Below are positions 1-9,791 of a stretch of DNA of 64,000 nucleotides, in pieces. The notes under the pieces were generated by a model. It was given only the letters and a program-made list of their open reading frames with translations. It searched no databases and was not told the DNA's origin. The first letter of the stretch is position 1. Each line of letters starts with the position of its first letter. The translations under genes were made by a program, and so were the position numbers. This stretch comes from Alkalimarinus sediminis (GTDB lineage: Bacteria > Pseudomonadota > Gammaproteobacteria > Pseudomonadales > Oleiphilaceae). The DNA lies in contig NZ_CP101527.1 in NCBI RefSeq assembly GCF_026427595.1, forward strand, positions 2,786,001 through 2,850,000, written 5' to 3'.

Positions 1-377
1 TGCTCTACCCCACCAGTTATCTCAAGTCGAAAGGGCTTGGCAAGGCTTGCGCACTGTTAACTGATGGTCGTTTCTCTGGCGGTACGTCAGGCCTTTCAAT
101 AGGACATGCATCACCTGAAGCGGCTTCGGGCGGCGCAATTGGACTCATTGAAGAAGGTGACGGCATCACGATTGATATTCCAAACCGAACTATCAATGTA
201 AATGTTAGCGACGAAGTCTTGGCAGAGCGACGCAGCGCAATGGAAGCCAAAGGTAAAGATGCCTGGAAACCTGAACTGCCGCGCAAACGCAAAGTGTCAG
301 CAGCGCTTAAAGCCTATGCAATGCTAGCCACTAGTGCCGATAAAGGTGCGGTAAGAAACTTGGATATGCTGGATTAA
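1..377 (+). CDS. ilvD: Dihydroxy-acid dehydratase, C-terminal part (5' end outside window)
   Basis: IlvD dehydrates 2,3-dihydroxy acids to 2-keto acids in valine, leucine and isoleucine synthesis in the cytoplasm. The 125 visible codons, read from position 3, are the C-terminal fifth of a family that is usually about 610 residues. The conserved segment [11 protein letters not shown] lies at visible residues 20-30, followed by GHASPEA and the usual tail ending in NLDMLD and a TAA stop. The gene is cut only by the window edge; no frameshift is seen. It converges with folA across a gap holding a hairpin. Identity is from recalled family motifs. Confidence 0.93.
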   Translation, partial: LYPTSYLKSKGLGKACALLTDGRFSGGTSGLSIGHASPEAASGGAIGLIEEGDGITIDIPNRTINVNVSDEVLAERRSAMEAKGKDAWKPELPRKRKVSAALKAYAMLATSADKGAVRNLDMLD

Positions 378-395
378 TTTCCAGCTTCCTAGCTA

Positions 396-438
396 CATCA
401 CGGCAACAAGGTAGATCAACACCTCCGTAGCCGTGATG
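396..438. terminator. Terminator-like hairpin between ilvD and folA
   Basis: CATCACGGC at 396-404 is the exact reverse complement of GCCGTGATG at 430-438, with a 25-base loop. It lies in the 137-base gap between the convergent ends of ilvD and folA. There is no clear T-run on either side, so termination here is an inference from position. Confidence 0.35.
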
Positions 439-514
439 GAGTGAACCACAATCAAAAGAATAGATGTTAACCAACCTTATTCGAGCTTCGATAGGCAATC
501 AAAGGGGTCCCTAT

Positions 515-1018
515 CTACTTTCGATCATAAACAATAAAGCTATAATCGTAAGGGTTTGATCCTTCTGCCTTGTAGTCTTCTCGAGCAGTCTCTTGCCACT
601 CACTCCAGTCAACTTCAGTGAACCAAGCATCACCCTCAACTTCTGCATGTACTTTGGTTAGATAGATTCTATCAACCAAAGCCAATGACGATTGATAAAT
701 CTGATCACCACCAATAATCATCACTTCATCAACACCATCAATCAGGGCTGTCGCTTCGGCTTTCGCAAACGCATCTTCATAAGAGTGCACAACCGTAACA
801 CCGTCATGTCTCCACTCAGTATTTCGCGTAATAACCAGATTCAATCGACCCGGTAAAGGCTTGCCAATCGACTCAAATGTTTTCCGCCCCATGATAATGG
901 GTTTACCCATGGTGACTGACTTAAAATATTTGAGATCATTAGGCAGATACCATGGAAGTTTATTGTTCCTGCCAATGACTCTGTTTTCAGCCATCGCGAC
1001 GATAATCGATTTCTTCAT
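515..1018 (-). CDS. folA: Dihydrofolate reductase
   Basis: Reduces dihydrofolate to tetrahydrofolate with NADPH, restoring the cofactor that thymidylate synthase oxidises. The 167-residue length is normal for a bacterial chromosomal DHFR. The N-terminal strand with VIGRNNKLPW, the acidic active-site residue Asp28 in LPNDLKYFK (equivalent to Asp27 of E. coli), and the NADPH-binding segment MGRKTFESIGKPLPGR are all present. Its partner gene thyA lies about 3.5 kb away on the same strand, with a chemoreceptor gene between them. It starts with ATG at 1018. Confidence 0.97.
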   Translation of the reverse strand: MKKSIIVAMAENRVIGRNNKLPWYLPNDLKYFKSVTMGKPIIMGRKTFESIGKPLPGRLNLVITRNTEWRHDGVTVVHSYEDAFAKAEATALIDGVDEVMIIGGDQIYQSSLALVDRIYLTKVHAEVEGDAWFTEVDWSEWQETAREDYKAEGSNPYDYSFIVYDRK

Positions 1019-1250
1019 TCTAGTTAATCTGCCTCTGAGAATTTATAGCGAGCCACAATCAGCCAATTAATTGAGACTTTGTAGCATTTTACCCTACCAA
1101 GCACTGCAAGAAACCTCGCGATTCAGAAAATTGTGTCTATTCTTAAAATAATTCTAAAAAATAATTAACGAGAAGGGCAAGTTAGCAGCCTGCAAGCCCT
1201 TACCCGCTATAAGTAAATTACAATATCATGATGCTCGGGAGCCAGGTAAC

Positions 1251-4200
1251 ATGAAGATCAATATGCCGGTCACAGATAACGAGGTTAATTTTGCTGAAAA
1301 AGATACTCTCGTATCAACGACCGACCTTAAAGGTATTATCACCTACGTAAACCAAGAGTTTATTGCCGTAAGCGGCTTTACCGAAGAGGAGCTTATTGGC
1401 AAAAACCATAATATGGTCCGCCACCCGGATATTCCGCCAGAGGCATTCCAAGATTTATGGGATACGTTAAAAGAGGGAAAGCCCTGGGTTCAAGTGCTCA
1501 AAAACCGCTGCAAAAATGGCGATTTCTATTGGGTAAAAGCGAATGTTACGCCTGTCTGGAAAGACGGTAATATTGTTGAGTATATGTCGGTACGGGCCAA
1601 ACCAACCCGTGAAGAAATTGCTGCTGCCGAAGCCGCGATGAAACAAATCAAAGATGGCAAGCTTCGACTCAAAAACGGCAATCTCATCAAGCCGGGGGTT
1701 GCATCATTATTCTCAAAATTTGGCAACATCAAACTGACCCACCAATTCGCAACACTAGGTCTTGTATTTGCATTTTTGGTGGCCGTTATTGTGGCCCAAC
1801 TCAGCATTCAAAAAGAGAATGTCGACTTCTCCTCAAAAGAGTTGCTTGGGGTTGAGTATGTCAAACCGTTAAGAGGCCTTTTGGAATTAGTTCCTCAACA
1901 CCGAGGGATGACTAATGCTCTCCTCAACGGCGACGATAGTTTTGAACGCAAGATACAAGAACGAAGAGTCGATATAGACCAAGCCTTTACTACACTATTC
2001 GAAGTCGACAACCGCTTAGGCGAGTCATTAGACGCAACCTCGGATCTTAATAAGCTGTATGATGAGTGGAAATCGTTAAAATCTCTATCCTCTTCTCTCA
2101 CGGCCTCACAAAGCTTCGCACGCCATACAGAGTTTATCGACGACATATTACAACTCATTATTCATGTTGGTGATACATCTCACCTGATTTTGGACCCGGA
2201 GCTAGATAGCTTCTACAGCATGGATTTGGTCATAAACCGCCTTCCTCAACTCATTGAGTTTATGGGGCAAGCGAGAGGCCTAGGGGCAGGCATTGCAGCT
2301 CAAGGTGGAGAGCCAACCTTTGCTCAACAAACACGTCTTACTGAGCTACTTATCGCCTTAAACTTATCTCATAAAGCCATGTTAACGTCCTATCATAGTG
2401 GGGCAGATGCCAGTCAGGAGGTATCAAAAACACTGGGTAGTCAAGAGAGTAAAGCTGAAGTGGCTATTGCCAACTTTATCTCCTCGATTTCATCACTAAG
2501 AGAAGGCAGCTACCGGGGTGATGCTGAAACACTATTTGAGTCTGGCACAACGGCCATTAACGAGTCATACGCACTATATGACCAATCAGCAGATCTACTC
2601 GAAACACTGCTACAACGCCGTGTTGACCGCTTATCGCTAACATTCTACACCATCGCCGCACTGACCCTTTTATCTATTCTTATCGTATCGATTATTGGCT
2701 TCACTGTTAGCCGCACGACACTCAGAACTATCAAGAATAGCCTGAGTAACTTAGCCTCTATAAGTAATGGTGATTACAAAAGAACACTTACCATGGTCGG
2801 TGATAACGAGCTCTCATCACTGACAAGAGCCATTACGTCAATGCGGATTAAGATTGGTTTTGATGTCGAAGATGCGACTAAAAAAGCAGCAGCATCAACT
2901 CGCATTAAAGAGGCATTGGACAATGTTAGTGCTAATGTCATGGTGGCAGACAATAATAGAAACATCATCTATATGAATGGAGCTGTCATAGAAACATTGA
3001 AGAACGCAGAGTCTGACATTCAAAAAGACCTACCAGACTTCAACGTCGATAAGTTAATGGGCACCTCGATCGACTCGTTCCATAAAAACCCAGACCATCA
3101 AGCTCGCCTACTAGAAACACTGACCTCCACCTATGAAGCATCCCTGCTGATAGGAGGGCGGTCGATGGACCTATCGGTTAACCCCATTAGAAACGAAGAG
3201 AATGTTCGCCTAGGTACCGTTGTTGAGTGGACAGATCGCACTCTAGAAGTCGCCATTGAGAAAGAGATAGACGCTATTGTTGAGTCTGCCTCCCAAGGAG
3301 ACCTCTCGAAACGTATTTCGATAGATGACAAAGACGGGTTCTTTAAGAAGTTAAGCATCGGCCTAAACGAGTTACTTGAAAGCTCCTCTTCATTTGTTTC
3401 AGATATCGGCCAACTCTTTGCTCAGCTTGCAGAAGGCGACCTAACCAAGTCCATTGAGAAAGATTATGATGGGGATTTCCAACGGATTAAGGATGATGCG
3501 AACGGCACTATCAGCAAACTGACTGAGATCATCACTCAAATAAGGGAGGCCGCCAACACAGTCCATACCGCCGCAAACGAAATCGCGCAAGGTAATACCG
3601 ACCTTAGCCAACGCACCGAAGAGCAGGCAAGCTCACTGGAAGAAACTGCGTCAAGTATGGAGGAGATCACCGCAACGGTTAAGCAGAGTTCAGATAATGC
3701 CGGCGAAGCAAATCGACTCGCCTCCGAAGCTAAAACAAAAGCTCAACAGGGTGGCGAAACGGTTCAAGAAGCGGTTGAAGCAATGAAGGAGATTCTTACT
3801 TCAAGCAACCGAATTAATGACATCATCGGTGTTATTGATGAAATTGCCTTCCAAACCAATCTGCTTGCACTCAATGCCGCTGTTGAAGCTGCTAGAGCAG
3901 GAGAACAAGGGCGAGGCTTTGCAGTTGTCGCAGGAGAGGTACGAAACCTATCGCAGCGCTCTGCCGACGCAGCAAAAGAGATCAAAGACCTCATAAGGGA
4001 CAGTGTTGTTAAAGTAGAAACTGGCTCTAATCTTGTTAACGAGTCAGGTGATACATTAGGCGCAATTGTAAATGCAGTTGACCGTGTGGCTAGCACAATA
4101 AACGAAGTGAACATCGCTGCGGCAGAGCAGACCTCTGGTATCGAACAGATCAACCAGGCCGTCGCGCAAATGGACGAAATGACGCAGCAGAACGCAGCAC

Positions 4201-4427
4201 TGGTAGAGCAAGCATCTGCGGCAAGTGAAGCGATGTCTGAACAAGCCTCTGGAATGAATCGACTTATTGGTTTCTTCAAAGTAGGAGCGTTTACTGCTAG
4301 CGAATCGAGTCAGCCTAGCCCCAGCCCCGAGCCCATTATGACCTACCAGCCTCAAACTAATAATAGTCAAGCTGGCGGTGGGAATGCAGCATCATTTTCT
4401 AATGATGATGACTGGGAAGACTTTTAA
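1251..4427 (+). CDS. Methyl-accepting chemotaxis protein with N-terminal PAS, large extracytoplasmic domain and second PAS
   Basis: A 1058-residue transducer. Visible order: an Aer-like cytoplasmic PAS domain (about 15-120; [13 protein letters not shown] and [12 protein letters not shown]), a first membrane segment (165-187), an extracytoplasmic sensor of about 275 residues, a second membrane segment (463-486), a HAMP-like stretch, a second PAS-like domain (about 555-660), another HAMP-like region, and a methyl-accepting signalling domain (about 770-1000) with the hairpin tip containing [20 protein letters not shown]. The sensor starts with [14 protein letters not shown], which resembles nitrate/nitrite-sensing NIT domains, but this is tentative. 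The last five residues, DWEDF, fit the xWxxF pentapeptide that docks CheR/CheB. A GGGAG/AGG ribosome-binding region precedes the ATG. The ligand is unknown; the PAS domains could bind haem or FAD. Confidence 0.93.
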   Translation: MKINMPVTDNEVNFAEKDTLVSTTDLKGIITYVNQEFIAVSGFTEEELIGKNHNMVRHPDIPPEAFQDLWDTLKEGKPWVQVLKNRCKNGDFYWVKANVTPVWKDGNIVEYMSVRAKPTREEIAAAEAAMKQIKDGKLRLKNGNLIKPGVASLFSKFGNIKLTHQFATLGLVFAFLVAVIVAQLSIQKENVDFSSKELLGVEYVKPLRGLLELVPQHRGMTNALLNGDDSFERKIQERRVDIDQAFTTLFEVDNRLGESLDATSDLNKLYDEWKSLKSLSSSLTASQSFARHTEFIDDILQLIIHVGDTSHLILDPELDSFYSMDLVINRLPQLIEFMGQARGLGAGIAAQGGEPTFAQQTRLTELLIALNLSHKAMLTSYHSGADASQEVSKTLGSQESKAEVAIANFISSISSLREGSYRGDAETLFESGTTAINESYALYDQSADLLETLLQRRVDRLSLTFYTIAALTLLSILIVSIIGFTVSRTTLRTIKNSLSNLASISNGDYKRTLTMVGDNELSSLTRAITSMRIKIGFDVEDATKKAAASTRIKEALDNVSANVMVADNNRNIIYMNGAVIETLKNAESDIQKDLPDFNVDKLMGTSIDSFHKNPDHQARLLETLTSTYEASLLIGGRSMDLSVNPIRNEENVRLGTVVEWTDRTLEVAIEKEIDAIVESASQGDLSKRISIDDKDGFFKKLSIGLNELLESSSSFVSDIGQLFAQLAEGDLTKSIEKDYDGDFQRIKDDANGTISKLTEIITQIREAANTVHTAANEIAQGNTDLSQRTEEQASSLEETASSMEEITATVKQSSDNAGEANRLASEAKTKAQQGGETVQEAVEAMKEILTSSNRINDIIGVIDEIAFQTNLLALNAAVEAARAGEQGRGFAVVAGEVRNLSQRSADAAKEIKDLIRDSVVKVETGSNLVNESGDTLGAIVNAVDRVASTINEVNIAAAEQTSGIEQINQAVAQMDEMTQQNAALVEQASAASEAMSEQASGMNRLIGFFKVGAFTASESSQPSPSPEPIMTYQPQTNNSQAGGGNAASFSNDDDWEDF

Positions 4428-4460
4428 CCCATACGGTGAATATTTAACTCTTCACCATCG

Positions 4461-4492
4461 AAAAGGGGCTGCATTAACGCAGCCCCTTTTTT
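4461..4492. terminator. Bidirectional intrinsic terminator between the chemoreceptor gene and thyA
   Basis: AAAAGGGGCTGC (4461-4472) pairs with GCAGCCCCTTTT (4479-4490) around a six-base loop and continues into two more T. The A-run on the left and T-run on the right let it work for both convergent genes. Confidence 0.85.
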
Positions 4493-4514
4493 GTTCTAGC
4501 AACTTCAGGTCAAC

Positions 4515-5354
4515 CTAAACCGCGATAGGTGCTCTGATTAATCCATCCGGGTCATAACCTTGTACATCGAAGTCTTCATATTTGTAGTCAAATATCGAGT
4601 CCGGCTTACGTTTAATCACTAACGTGGGGCGCTCTCGAGGCTCTCTCGCTAACTGCTTAAATACAATGTCATCATTCAGATGGTTCTGGTAGAGGTGACA
4701 GTCACCAAAGGTGTGAATAAACTCACCTACTCCAAGCCCACATTGTTGAGCAATCATATGCGTCAACAACGCATAACTGGCAATATTAAAAGGCACCCCT
4801 AAAAACAAATCGGCACTACGTTGATAAAGCTGACAAGATAACTTGCCGTCTAATACATAAAACTGAAACAGACAGTGACAAGGTGCCAGTGCCATTCTAC
4901 CTTGCTCCACATTAGCTTGCGGGCCAATTGATTCATCCGGCAGTTCAGCAGGGTTCCAAGCAGAAACAATAAGGCGCCTGGAATCGGGTTTCGACTTAAT
5001 CTGCTCTATCACTTCGGTAATCTGATCCACCGTATCACCGTTTGGCGCAACCCAACTACGCCACTGTTTACCATATATGGGGCCAAGATCACCCTCTTCC
5101 GTTGCCCAGGCATCCCAAATAGAGACTCCTCGCTCTTTCAACCAATTGTTATCGGTCGACCCTTTTAGAAACCAGAGCAACTCATAAATCACACTCTTTA
5201 AGTGTATCTTCTTGGTGGTGACTAACGGAAAGCCTTTCGATAGATCAAACCGAATCTGCCTACCAAAAACAGAGCGAGTGCCTACTCCAGTCCTGTCACC
5301 TTTATCAGTTCCGTTGTCCACCACATCCTGCATTAAATCCAAATACGCTTTCAT
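4515..5354 (-). CDS. thyA: Thymidylate synthase
   Basis: Methylates dUMP to dTMP using methylene-tetrahydrofolate. The 279 residues include the phosphate-binding Arg21 in GDRTGVG, Arg126-Arg127 in [11 protein letters not shown], the catalytic Cys159 in [11 protein letters not shown], and the dUMP-binding segment [19 protein letters not shown]. It is about 15 residues longer than E. coli ThyA, mainly because of an insertion of about 13 residues between SAWNP and MALAPCH. The gene lies 31 bases downstream of lgt on the same strand, so lgt-thyA is probably cotranscribed. It ends at a shared bidirectional terminator. Confidence 0.97.
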   Translation of the reverse strand: MKAYLDLMQDVVDNGTDKGDRTGVGTRSVFGRQIRFDLSKGFPLVTTKKIHLKSVIYELLWFLKGSTDNNWLKERGVSIWDAWATEEGDLGPIYGKQWRSWVAPNGDTVDQITEVIEQIKSKPDSRRLIVSAWNPAELPDESIGPQANVEQGRMALAPCHCLFQFYVLDGKLSCQLYQRSADLFLGVPFNIASYALLTHMIAQQCGLGVGEFIHTFGDCHLYQNHLNDDIVFKQLAREPRERPTLVIKRKPDSIFDYKYEDFDVQGYDPDGLIRAPIAV

Positions 5355-5385
5355 CGATCACTACCTATCAACTGTGTCTTAATAC

Positions 5386-6201
5386 TTATGATTTTTCGGT
5401 TGCAGAGGCATCTGCAATACTGTTCATTTTATAAGCCCAAACCATCATTCCGATGCCGACAATTACCATAGGTAGTGATAATACCTGCCCCATGGTGAGC
5501 CAATCCCAGGCCAAGTAACCTAAATGCGCATCTGGCTGACGGAAGAATTCAACCACTATACGAAACGCCCCATAGCAGAGTAGGAATAACCCAGAGATCG
5601 CCATTTTAGGCCGCTGTCGAGACGAAAACCACCATAACACGGCGAATAATGCTACGCCTTCAAGTGCAAATTGGTATAGCTGAGACGGGTGCCTGAGCAG
5701 TTGTTCTGGGTCGCGAGGAAATACCATCGCCCATGCAACATCTGTTTGCCGCCCCCATAATTCACCGCCAATGAAGTTGCCTAACCGCCCCATACCTAAG
5801 CCAACAGGAACAAGCGGAGCAACAAAATCAGAAATTTCAAAAAAGGTGCGACCAAGCTGACGACCAAACCAAAACATCGCCAAGATAACGCCTAGTAGGC
5901 CGCCATGAAAAGACATTCCGCCCTCCCAAACCATAAAGAGCCACAATGGGTCATCTAAGAAACGATCAAAGTTATAAAAGAAAACATAACCAAAACGCCC
6001 ACCTAAAACGACCCCCATCGCACAGTAGAAGATCAGGTCACCCATCTGCTCAGGTTTTATTGGTGACCAAGGCTTTGCCGCTCGCTTAGTACCTAAGAAC
6101 CATGCCGTTGCAAAGCCAATCAGATACATCAACCCATACCAGTGAACCTTTAGGGGGCCAATAGAGATGGCTACAGGGTCAATTTGAGGGTATTTCAACA
6201 T
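5386..6201 (-). CDS. lgt: Phosphatidylglycerol-prolipoprotein diacylglyceryl transferase
   Basis: Inner-membrane enzyme that attaches diacylglycerol to the lipobox cysteine of prolipoproteins, the first step of lipoprotein maturation; LpoA encoded in this window is a likely client. The 271 residues contain several membrane segments, the conserved HGG at 99-101 within MSFHGGLLG, and the family signature [10 protein letters not shown] around 138-147 with its essential Arg and Glu. Length is normal. It lies upstream of thyA in the same orientation, an order also known from pseudomonads. Confidence 0.96.
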   Translation of the reverse strand: MLKYPQIDPVAISIGPLKVHWYGLMYLIGFATAWFLGTKRAAKPWSPIKPEQMGDLIFYCAMGVVLGGRFGYVFFYNFDRFLDDPLWLFMVWEGGMSFHGGLLGVILAMFWFGRQLGRTFFEISDFVAPLVPVGLGMGRLGNFIGGELWGRQTDVAWAMVFPRDPEQLLRHPSQLYQFALEGVALFAVLWWFSSRQRPKMAISGLFLLCYGAFRIVVEFFRQPDAHLGYLAWDWLTMGQVLSLPMVIVGIGMMVWAYKMNSIADASATEKS

Positions 6202-6265
6202 TCACAGGTTCCTTTTCCGCTACTTAATATAGCTACATTCAAAATATTAGGTTTACCGCCAACCG

Positions 6266-7051
6266 CTATGCTAGCAAAAATCTCATGCCGACTAACAACA
6301 ATAGCACGGCAAAAATCCGCTTTAGCTTTTCAGGGGACAGCCTATGGGCCAACTTAGCCCCTGCACGGGCAAAATAAACACTCGTTATCACAATTCCGAC
6401 AAAAGCGGGTAGATAGATAAAACCTGCACTCCACTCGGGCAGCGCAGGGTCCCCCCACCCTTTGTATATATTGGTCAGTGCCGCAGACACCGCTATGGGC
6501 AGGCCGCAGGCCGCTGAGGTACCGACTGCTTGCTGCATTCGCACATTACACCAAGACAAAAATGGTACAGACAATGACCCCCCACCAATACCAAAAATAG
6601 CGGATGCCCAACCGATGCCTGCCCCCACACCGACTAAGCCTCCATCTCCAGGAATGCTGCGAGAGGGTTTGGGTTTTAGCCCCAAGCCCATTTGAGCCGC
6701 CATTAAAATGGCAAACACACCAATAATTTTTTGCAACACAGGGCCACTCAATTCAGCAGCCGTAAACACCCCTAATATTGCCCCTAAAACAATCCCGATA
6801 GCCATGGGCTTAAACAGCTCCCATCGCACACCGCCTTTTTCTTGGTGTGTTTTTACAGAGCTTAAAGAGGTAAATACAATGGTCGCAAGTGACGTACCAA
6901 CCGCCATATGCGTTAATACATCTGGTGAAATACCCTGATAAGAAAAACTAAACACCAGAACTGGCACAATAATTAAGCCACCTCCAATGCCAAATAACCC
7001 TGCAAGTAAACCTGCAATTGCGCCTAGTCCTAAATAAAGTATAAGAACCAT
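6266..7051 (-). CDS. TauE/SafE (TSUP) family membrane permease
   Basis: A 261-residue integral membrane protein with about eight hydrophobic segments in two related halves. Each half starts with a glycine-rich motif: GLFGIGGGLIIVPVL near residue 20 and AIFGIGGGSLSVPFL near residue 150. This duplicated pattern is diagnostic of the TSUP (former DUF81) family, whose characterised members export sulfite or organosulfur anions. The substrate here cannot be told from sequence. It sits 64 bases upstream of lgt on the same strand and may share its transcript. Confidence 0.85.
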   Translation of the reverse strand: MVLILYLGLGAIAGLLAGLFGIGGGLIIVPVLVFSFSYQGISPDVLTHMAVGTSLATIVFTSLSSVKTHQEKGGVRWELFKPMAIGIVLGAILGVFTAAELSGPVLQKIIGVFAILMAAQMGLGLKPKPSRSIPGDGGLVGVGAGIGWASAIFGIGGGSLSVPFLSWCNVRMQQAVGTSAACGLPIAVSAALTNIYKGWGDPALPEWSAGFIYLPAFVGIVITSVYFARAGAKLAHRLSPEKLKRIFAVLLLLVGMRFLLA

Positions 7052-7203
7052 GTAAAAGATTAACCCTGATTAGCGTATATCGACGGAGCGTCAGTCAAAA
7101 CTAGCTGCCTAGCCCCCTGCTTTAAGAAAGAGTGATATGATACACAGAATATGGTCTCGGTGGTAAGCTGACCTGAAGATTTATGAGATTTGAGTAACCC
7201 GTT

Positions 7204-7971
7204 ATGTGCCTTATTTTATTCGCTTGGTCTCCTGACGATAAAGACCAATTAGTCGTGGCAGCCAATAGGGATGAATTCTACGACCGCCCAAGCCAGTATG
7301 CTCACGTTTGGCAGAGCAACGACCAGATATTTGCCGGCAAAGATTTGCAACAGCACGGCACTTGGCTTGGTATCACAAAAGCCGGCCGATTTGCGGCTGT
7401 CACCAACTTTCGCAAGCCTGACCGTCACCAGTACCCTCAATCAAGGGGCGCATTAACCACTGAGTTTCTAAATAGTCACTGCAGTCCAGAACAGTATTTG
7501 CAGCAGGTACAAAACGAGCAAAACCAATATGCAGGCTTTAATTTGCTCGTTGGTGATCGCTCCTCTCTTTATTATTACTCCAACCGAAGCACCGACCAAC
7601 CCAAGCAACTCACACCAGGGGTATACGGCCTTAGCAACCACCTACTCAACACCCCTTGGCCAAAAGTGACTATCGGTGTAACCGCTTTCAGTCGTATCAT
7701 CAGCAACAAGGTCAACTCATTTGCAGAACAAGAGACGCAGTTGCTTAACCTGCTTCAGAGTGATGATCTAGCAGATGAATCCCTACTGCCCGACACAGGT
7801 GTCGGAATAGCCCTTGAGAAGATGCTATCACCGTTGTTTATCGCAAGCCCTAACTATGGTACTCGAGCGAGCTCTATTGTTCGAATTCAGGCAGATGGCA
7901 AGATTAACTTTACGGAACAAAACTATTCATCAGGAGGAAAAACAGACAAGAAAGTCGTTTATTCGAGTTAA
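7204..7971 (+). CDS. NRDE family protein (TANGO2-like)
   Basis: A 255-residue protein starting MCLILFAW, with NRDEFYDRP at about residues 22-30, which names the NRDE family (Pfam NRDE, related to eukaryotic TANGO2). Further family features are GTWLGITKAGRFAAVTNFR, GFNLLVGD and YGLSNHLLNTPWPKV. The near-N-terminal Cys2 suggests an N-terminal-nucleophile hydrolase-type fold, but this is inference and the bacterial function is not established. It is transcribed divergently from the TSUP gene and converges with the PilZ gene. Confidence 0.85.
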   Translation: MCLILFAWSPDDKDQLVVAANRDEFYDRPSQYAHVWQSNDQIFAGKDLQQHGTWLGITKAGRFAAVTNFRKPDRHQYPQSRGALTTEFLNSHCSPEQYLQQVQNEQNQYAGFNLLVGDRSSLYYYSNRSTDQPKQLTPGVYGLSNHLLNTPWPKVTIGVTAFSRIISNKVNSFAEQETQLLNLLQSDDLADESLLPDTGVGIALEKMLSPLFIASPNYGTRASSIVRIQADGKINFTEQNYSSGGKTDKKVVYSS

Positions 7972-7996
7972 CCTATCAACTTACTCTGTTGATAGG
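7972..7996. terminator. Hairpin after the NRDE-family gene
   Basis: CCTATCAAC (7972-7980) pairs perfectly with GTTGATAGG (7988-7996) around a seven-base loop, immediately after the TAA stop. The following bases are only moderately T-rich, so it is a probable rather than certain terminator. Confidence 0.55.
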
Positions 7997-8054
7997 CCTT
8001 CATTGCTTTGCGCTTAACTAAATATAGTTTGCCAAGCTCACTACTGGGTAATGT

Positions 8055-8636
8055 CTATTTTTGCCTTGCTTCTCGGCGCTCCTTGAGCTGCAGGGTCTGC
8101 CGCTTAATCACATGCTGAACCAATACTTCTTGCTCATTGGTGGTGATATCAACAAAGTCAGCTCGAATCATATAGGCATCTTCTCCAATAGGTTCAGGAA
8201 GCGGCTCACTACTTATGACCGCTGCTGCCAATTTGAGGCAAACGTTAGAAGGGAATAATGTGAGGTCTAGTAGAATCTTGTCGTTAGGTCTTAGTTGTTC
8301 ATGAGATGGAAAAGCAATTCCACAAGCACTTATATTGACCTGCTGTGATCGTTTCTGCTGCTCACTCTCAGGCTGTGAAATGGACTCATCTAAAGACAGA
8401 ACTAAGTTTATTTTACGATTAAAAAGCTCCAGCAACTCGTGCACCTGAGGCTGAACGGAGCGCAAGGTCTCTAGCGAAGCAGAAATCTGATTTTCGAGCT
8501 GAACAATTAATGCAGCCGGGGAGTTTATGCCAACACCGGTTGCGGCTCCCTCTTCCTCAGATAGCAGTCGATAGCTAATCGCTACCTGATCCACAATTCT
8601 AAAATATCGTCTTCGCTCTTGATTGCTATCATGCAT
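8055..8636 (-). CDS. PilZ-domain protein downstream of the flagellar motor genes
   Basis: PilZ domains bind cyclic di-GMP. The N-terminus carries the arginine motif in ERRRYFRIVD (residues 7-16), and the second motif (N/D)xSxxG appears as NISACG at 101-106, followed by a beta-rich tail. The two motifs are normally about 20-30 residues apart; here an approximately 70-residue mostly helical segment (about 30-95, heptad-like near LENQISASLETLRSVQPQVHELL) lies between them. This resembles PilZ variants that oligomerise through inserted helices. It lies 73 bases downstream of pomB on the same strand, so a motor-related role is plausible but unproven. Confidence 0.75.
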   Translation of the reverse strand: MHDSNQERRRYFRIVDQVAISYRLLSEEEGAATGVGINSPAALIVQLENQISASLETLRSVQPQVHELLELFNRKINLVLSLDESISQPESEQQKRSQQVNISACGIAFPSHEQLRPNDKILLDLTLFPSNVCLKLAAAVISSEPLPEPIGEDAYMIRADFVDITTNEQEVLVQHVIKRQTLQLKERREARQK

Positions 8637-8709
8637 GTTGTATCGCCGTCTTATTTTGTGACCTTAAATCTTTACTACACCAACAAGCATCGAGTCGCTC
8701 AATGCTCTG

Positions 8710-9702
8710 TTAAAAAATCTCATCAGGGTCTAGCTCTTCGAACCCATCAAACTCATCACCCTGGAAGCTGCCTGCATCAAGCTCTCGAGCTTTACGAATA
8801 TTTTCTTTGAGCTCTGGATCAGCAGGTTCCTGTAGAATAATCTCTACCCGCCGATTTCGCGCTCTCCCCTCAGGGGTGTCATTGGGCACCAACGGCTTGG
8901 TATCAGCCATTCCGGTAACCGTAAAGCGGCTTTGATCTAGCGCACCATCATCAAATAAACCATGTGCAACTTCCAGCGCACGAGCCACAGACAAATCCCA
9001 ATTCGAAGGGAATTGAGCCGTATTAATCGGGATATTATCGGTATGCCCTTCGACAGAAATATTCCCCTCTATGTCACGCAGAAGTTCAATCAGCTTATCG
9101 AGAACAGGAAAAAACTCCGTCTGCAGTCGTGCAGAGCCTGACGCAAAAGAGCCTTTTTCTTGCACCCTGATAACAATCTTTCGTCCTCGGGTTTCGATTT
9201 CGACCATGTTGCTACGAATCTCACTTTCAAGCTTCGCAGCCATATCCATGGCATTACTTTCAGTCTGCTCGACTAACTCTTGCAGCTTTTGTATGACGAC
9301 TTCATTAATGGCCTGCTTTTCACCCTGAGCGTCAGAGCACTGGTCTTCTACTGCTTTTTCGACCTCGGCTTCACAGAGCACTTCAAGTGTCGACTGGTCA
9401 GGGTCAGTGGTATGCTGCATGACGACCTGGAGAGGCGAAGGATCTGGTTTACCAGGCGAAAACTCTTGCGCAATAATGCTCGTACCCTTAGGGATATCAT
9501 TAGCATCTATCTGATTCTGAACACCAAAAGCCTCCCTCATAGAACCCGCCAGACGTTTAAACTTTAGAACATCCATTTCGGAAAAAGAGAGCAGTAGTAC
9601 AAAAAAACACATTAGTAGCGACATTAAATCTGCAAATGTCGCTAACCACGCAGGAAGACCGACGGGACATTCGGGGCAATCCTGTTCTTCTTCATCACTC
9701 AT
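8710..9702 (-). CDS. pomB: Flagellar motor stator protein PomB (MotB family)
   Basis: Forms with PomA the peptidoglycan-anchored stator whose ion flow turns the flagellum. The 330 residues have one membrane segment (about 20-41) with the ion-binding Asp25 in GLPAWLATFADLM; the flank through LLMCFFVLLLSFSEMDVLKFK is very close to what I recall of Vibrio PomB, supporting sodium rather than proton coupling. A C-terminal OmpA-like peptidoglycan-binding domain (about 170-295) has GHTDNIPI and ARNRRVEI. It follows pomA by 89 bases on the same strand. Sodium coupling is inferred, not shown. Confidence 0.93.
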   Translation of the reverse strand: MSDEEEQDCPECPVGLPAWLATFADLMSLLMCFFVLLLSFSEMDVLKFKRLAGSMREAFGVQNQIDANDIPKGTSIIAQEFSPGKPDPSPLQVVMQHTTDPDQSTLEVLCEAEVEKAVEDQCSDAQGEKQAINEVVIQKLQELVEQTESNAMDMAAKLESEIRSNMVEIETRGRKIVIRVQEKGSFASGSARLQTEFFPVLDKLIELLRDIEGNISVEGHTDNIPINTAQFPSNWDLSVARALEVAHGLFDDGALDQSRFTVTGMADTKPLVPNDTPEGRARNRRVEIILQEPADPELKENIRKARELDAGSFQGDEFDGFEELDPDEIF

Positions 9703-9791
9703 TCAAACATTCACTCATAAAACTCTGTTTCTCTCGAGGCTAACATATACCAAGGTAAAGAGGGTCAGCCTTAACAACCATGCAGTGCTAT

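Noticed and set aside
3764..4279. A 171-codon minus-strand frame and other frames inside the chemoreceptor gene
   Set aside because: They are antisense shadows of the strongly conserved signalling domain, with no ribosome-binding site or recognisable domain.
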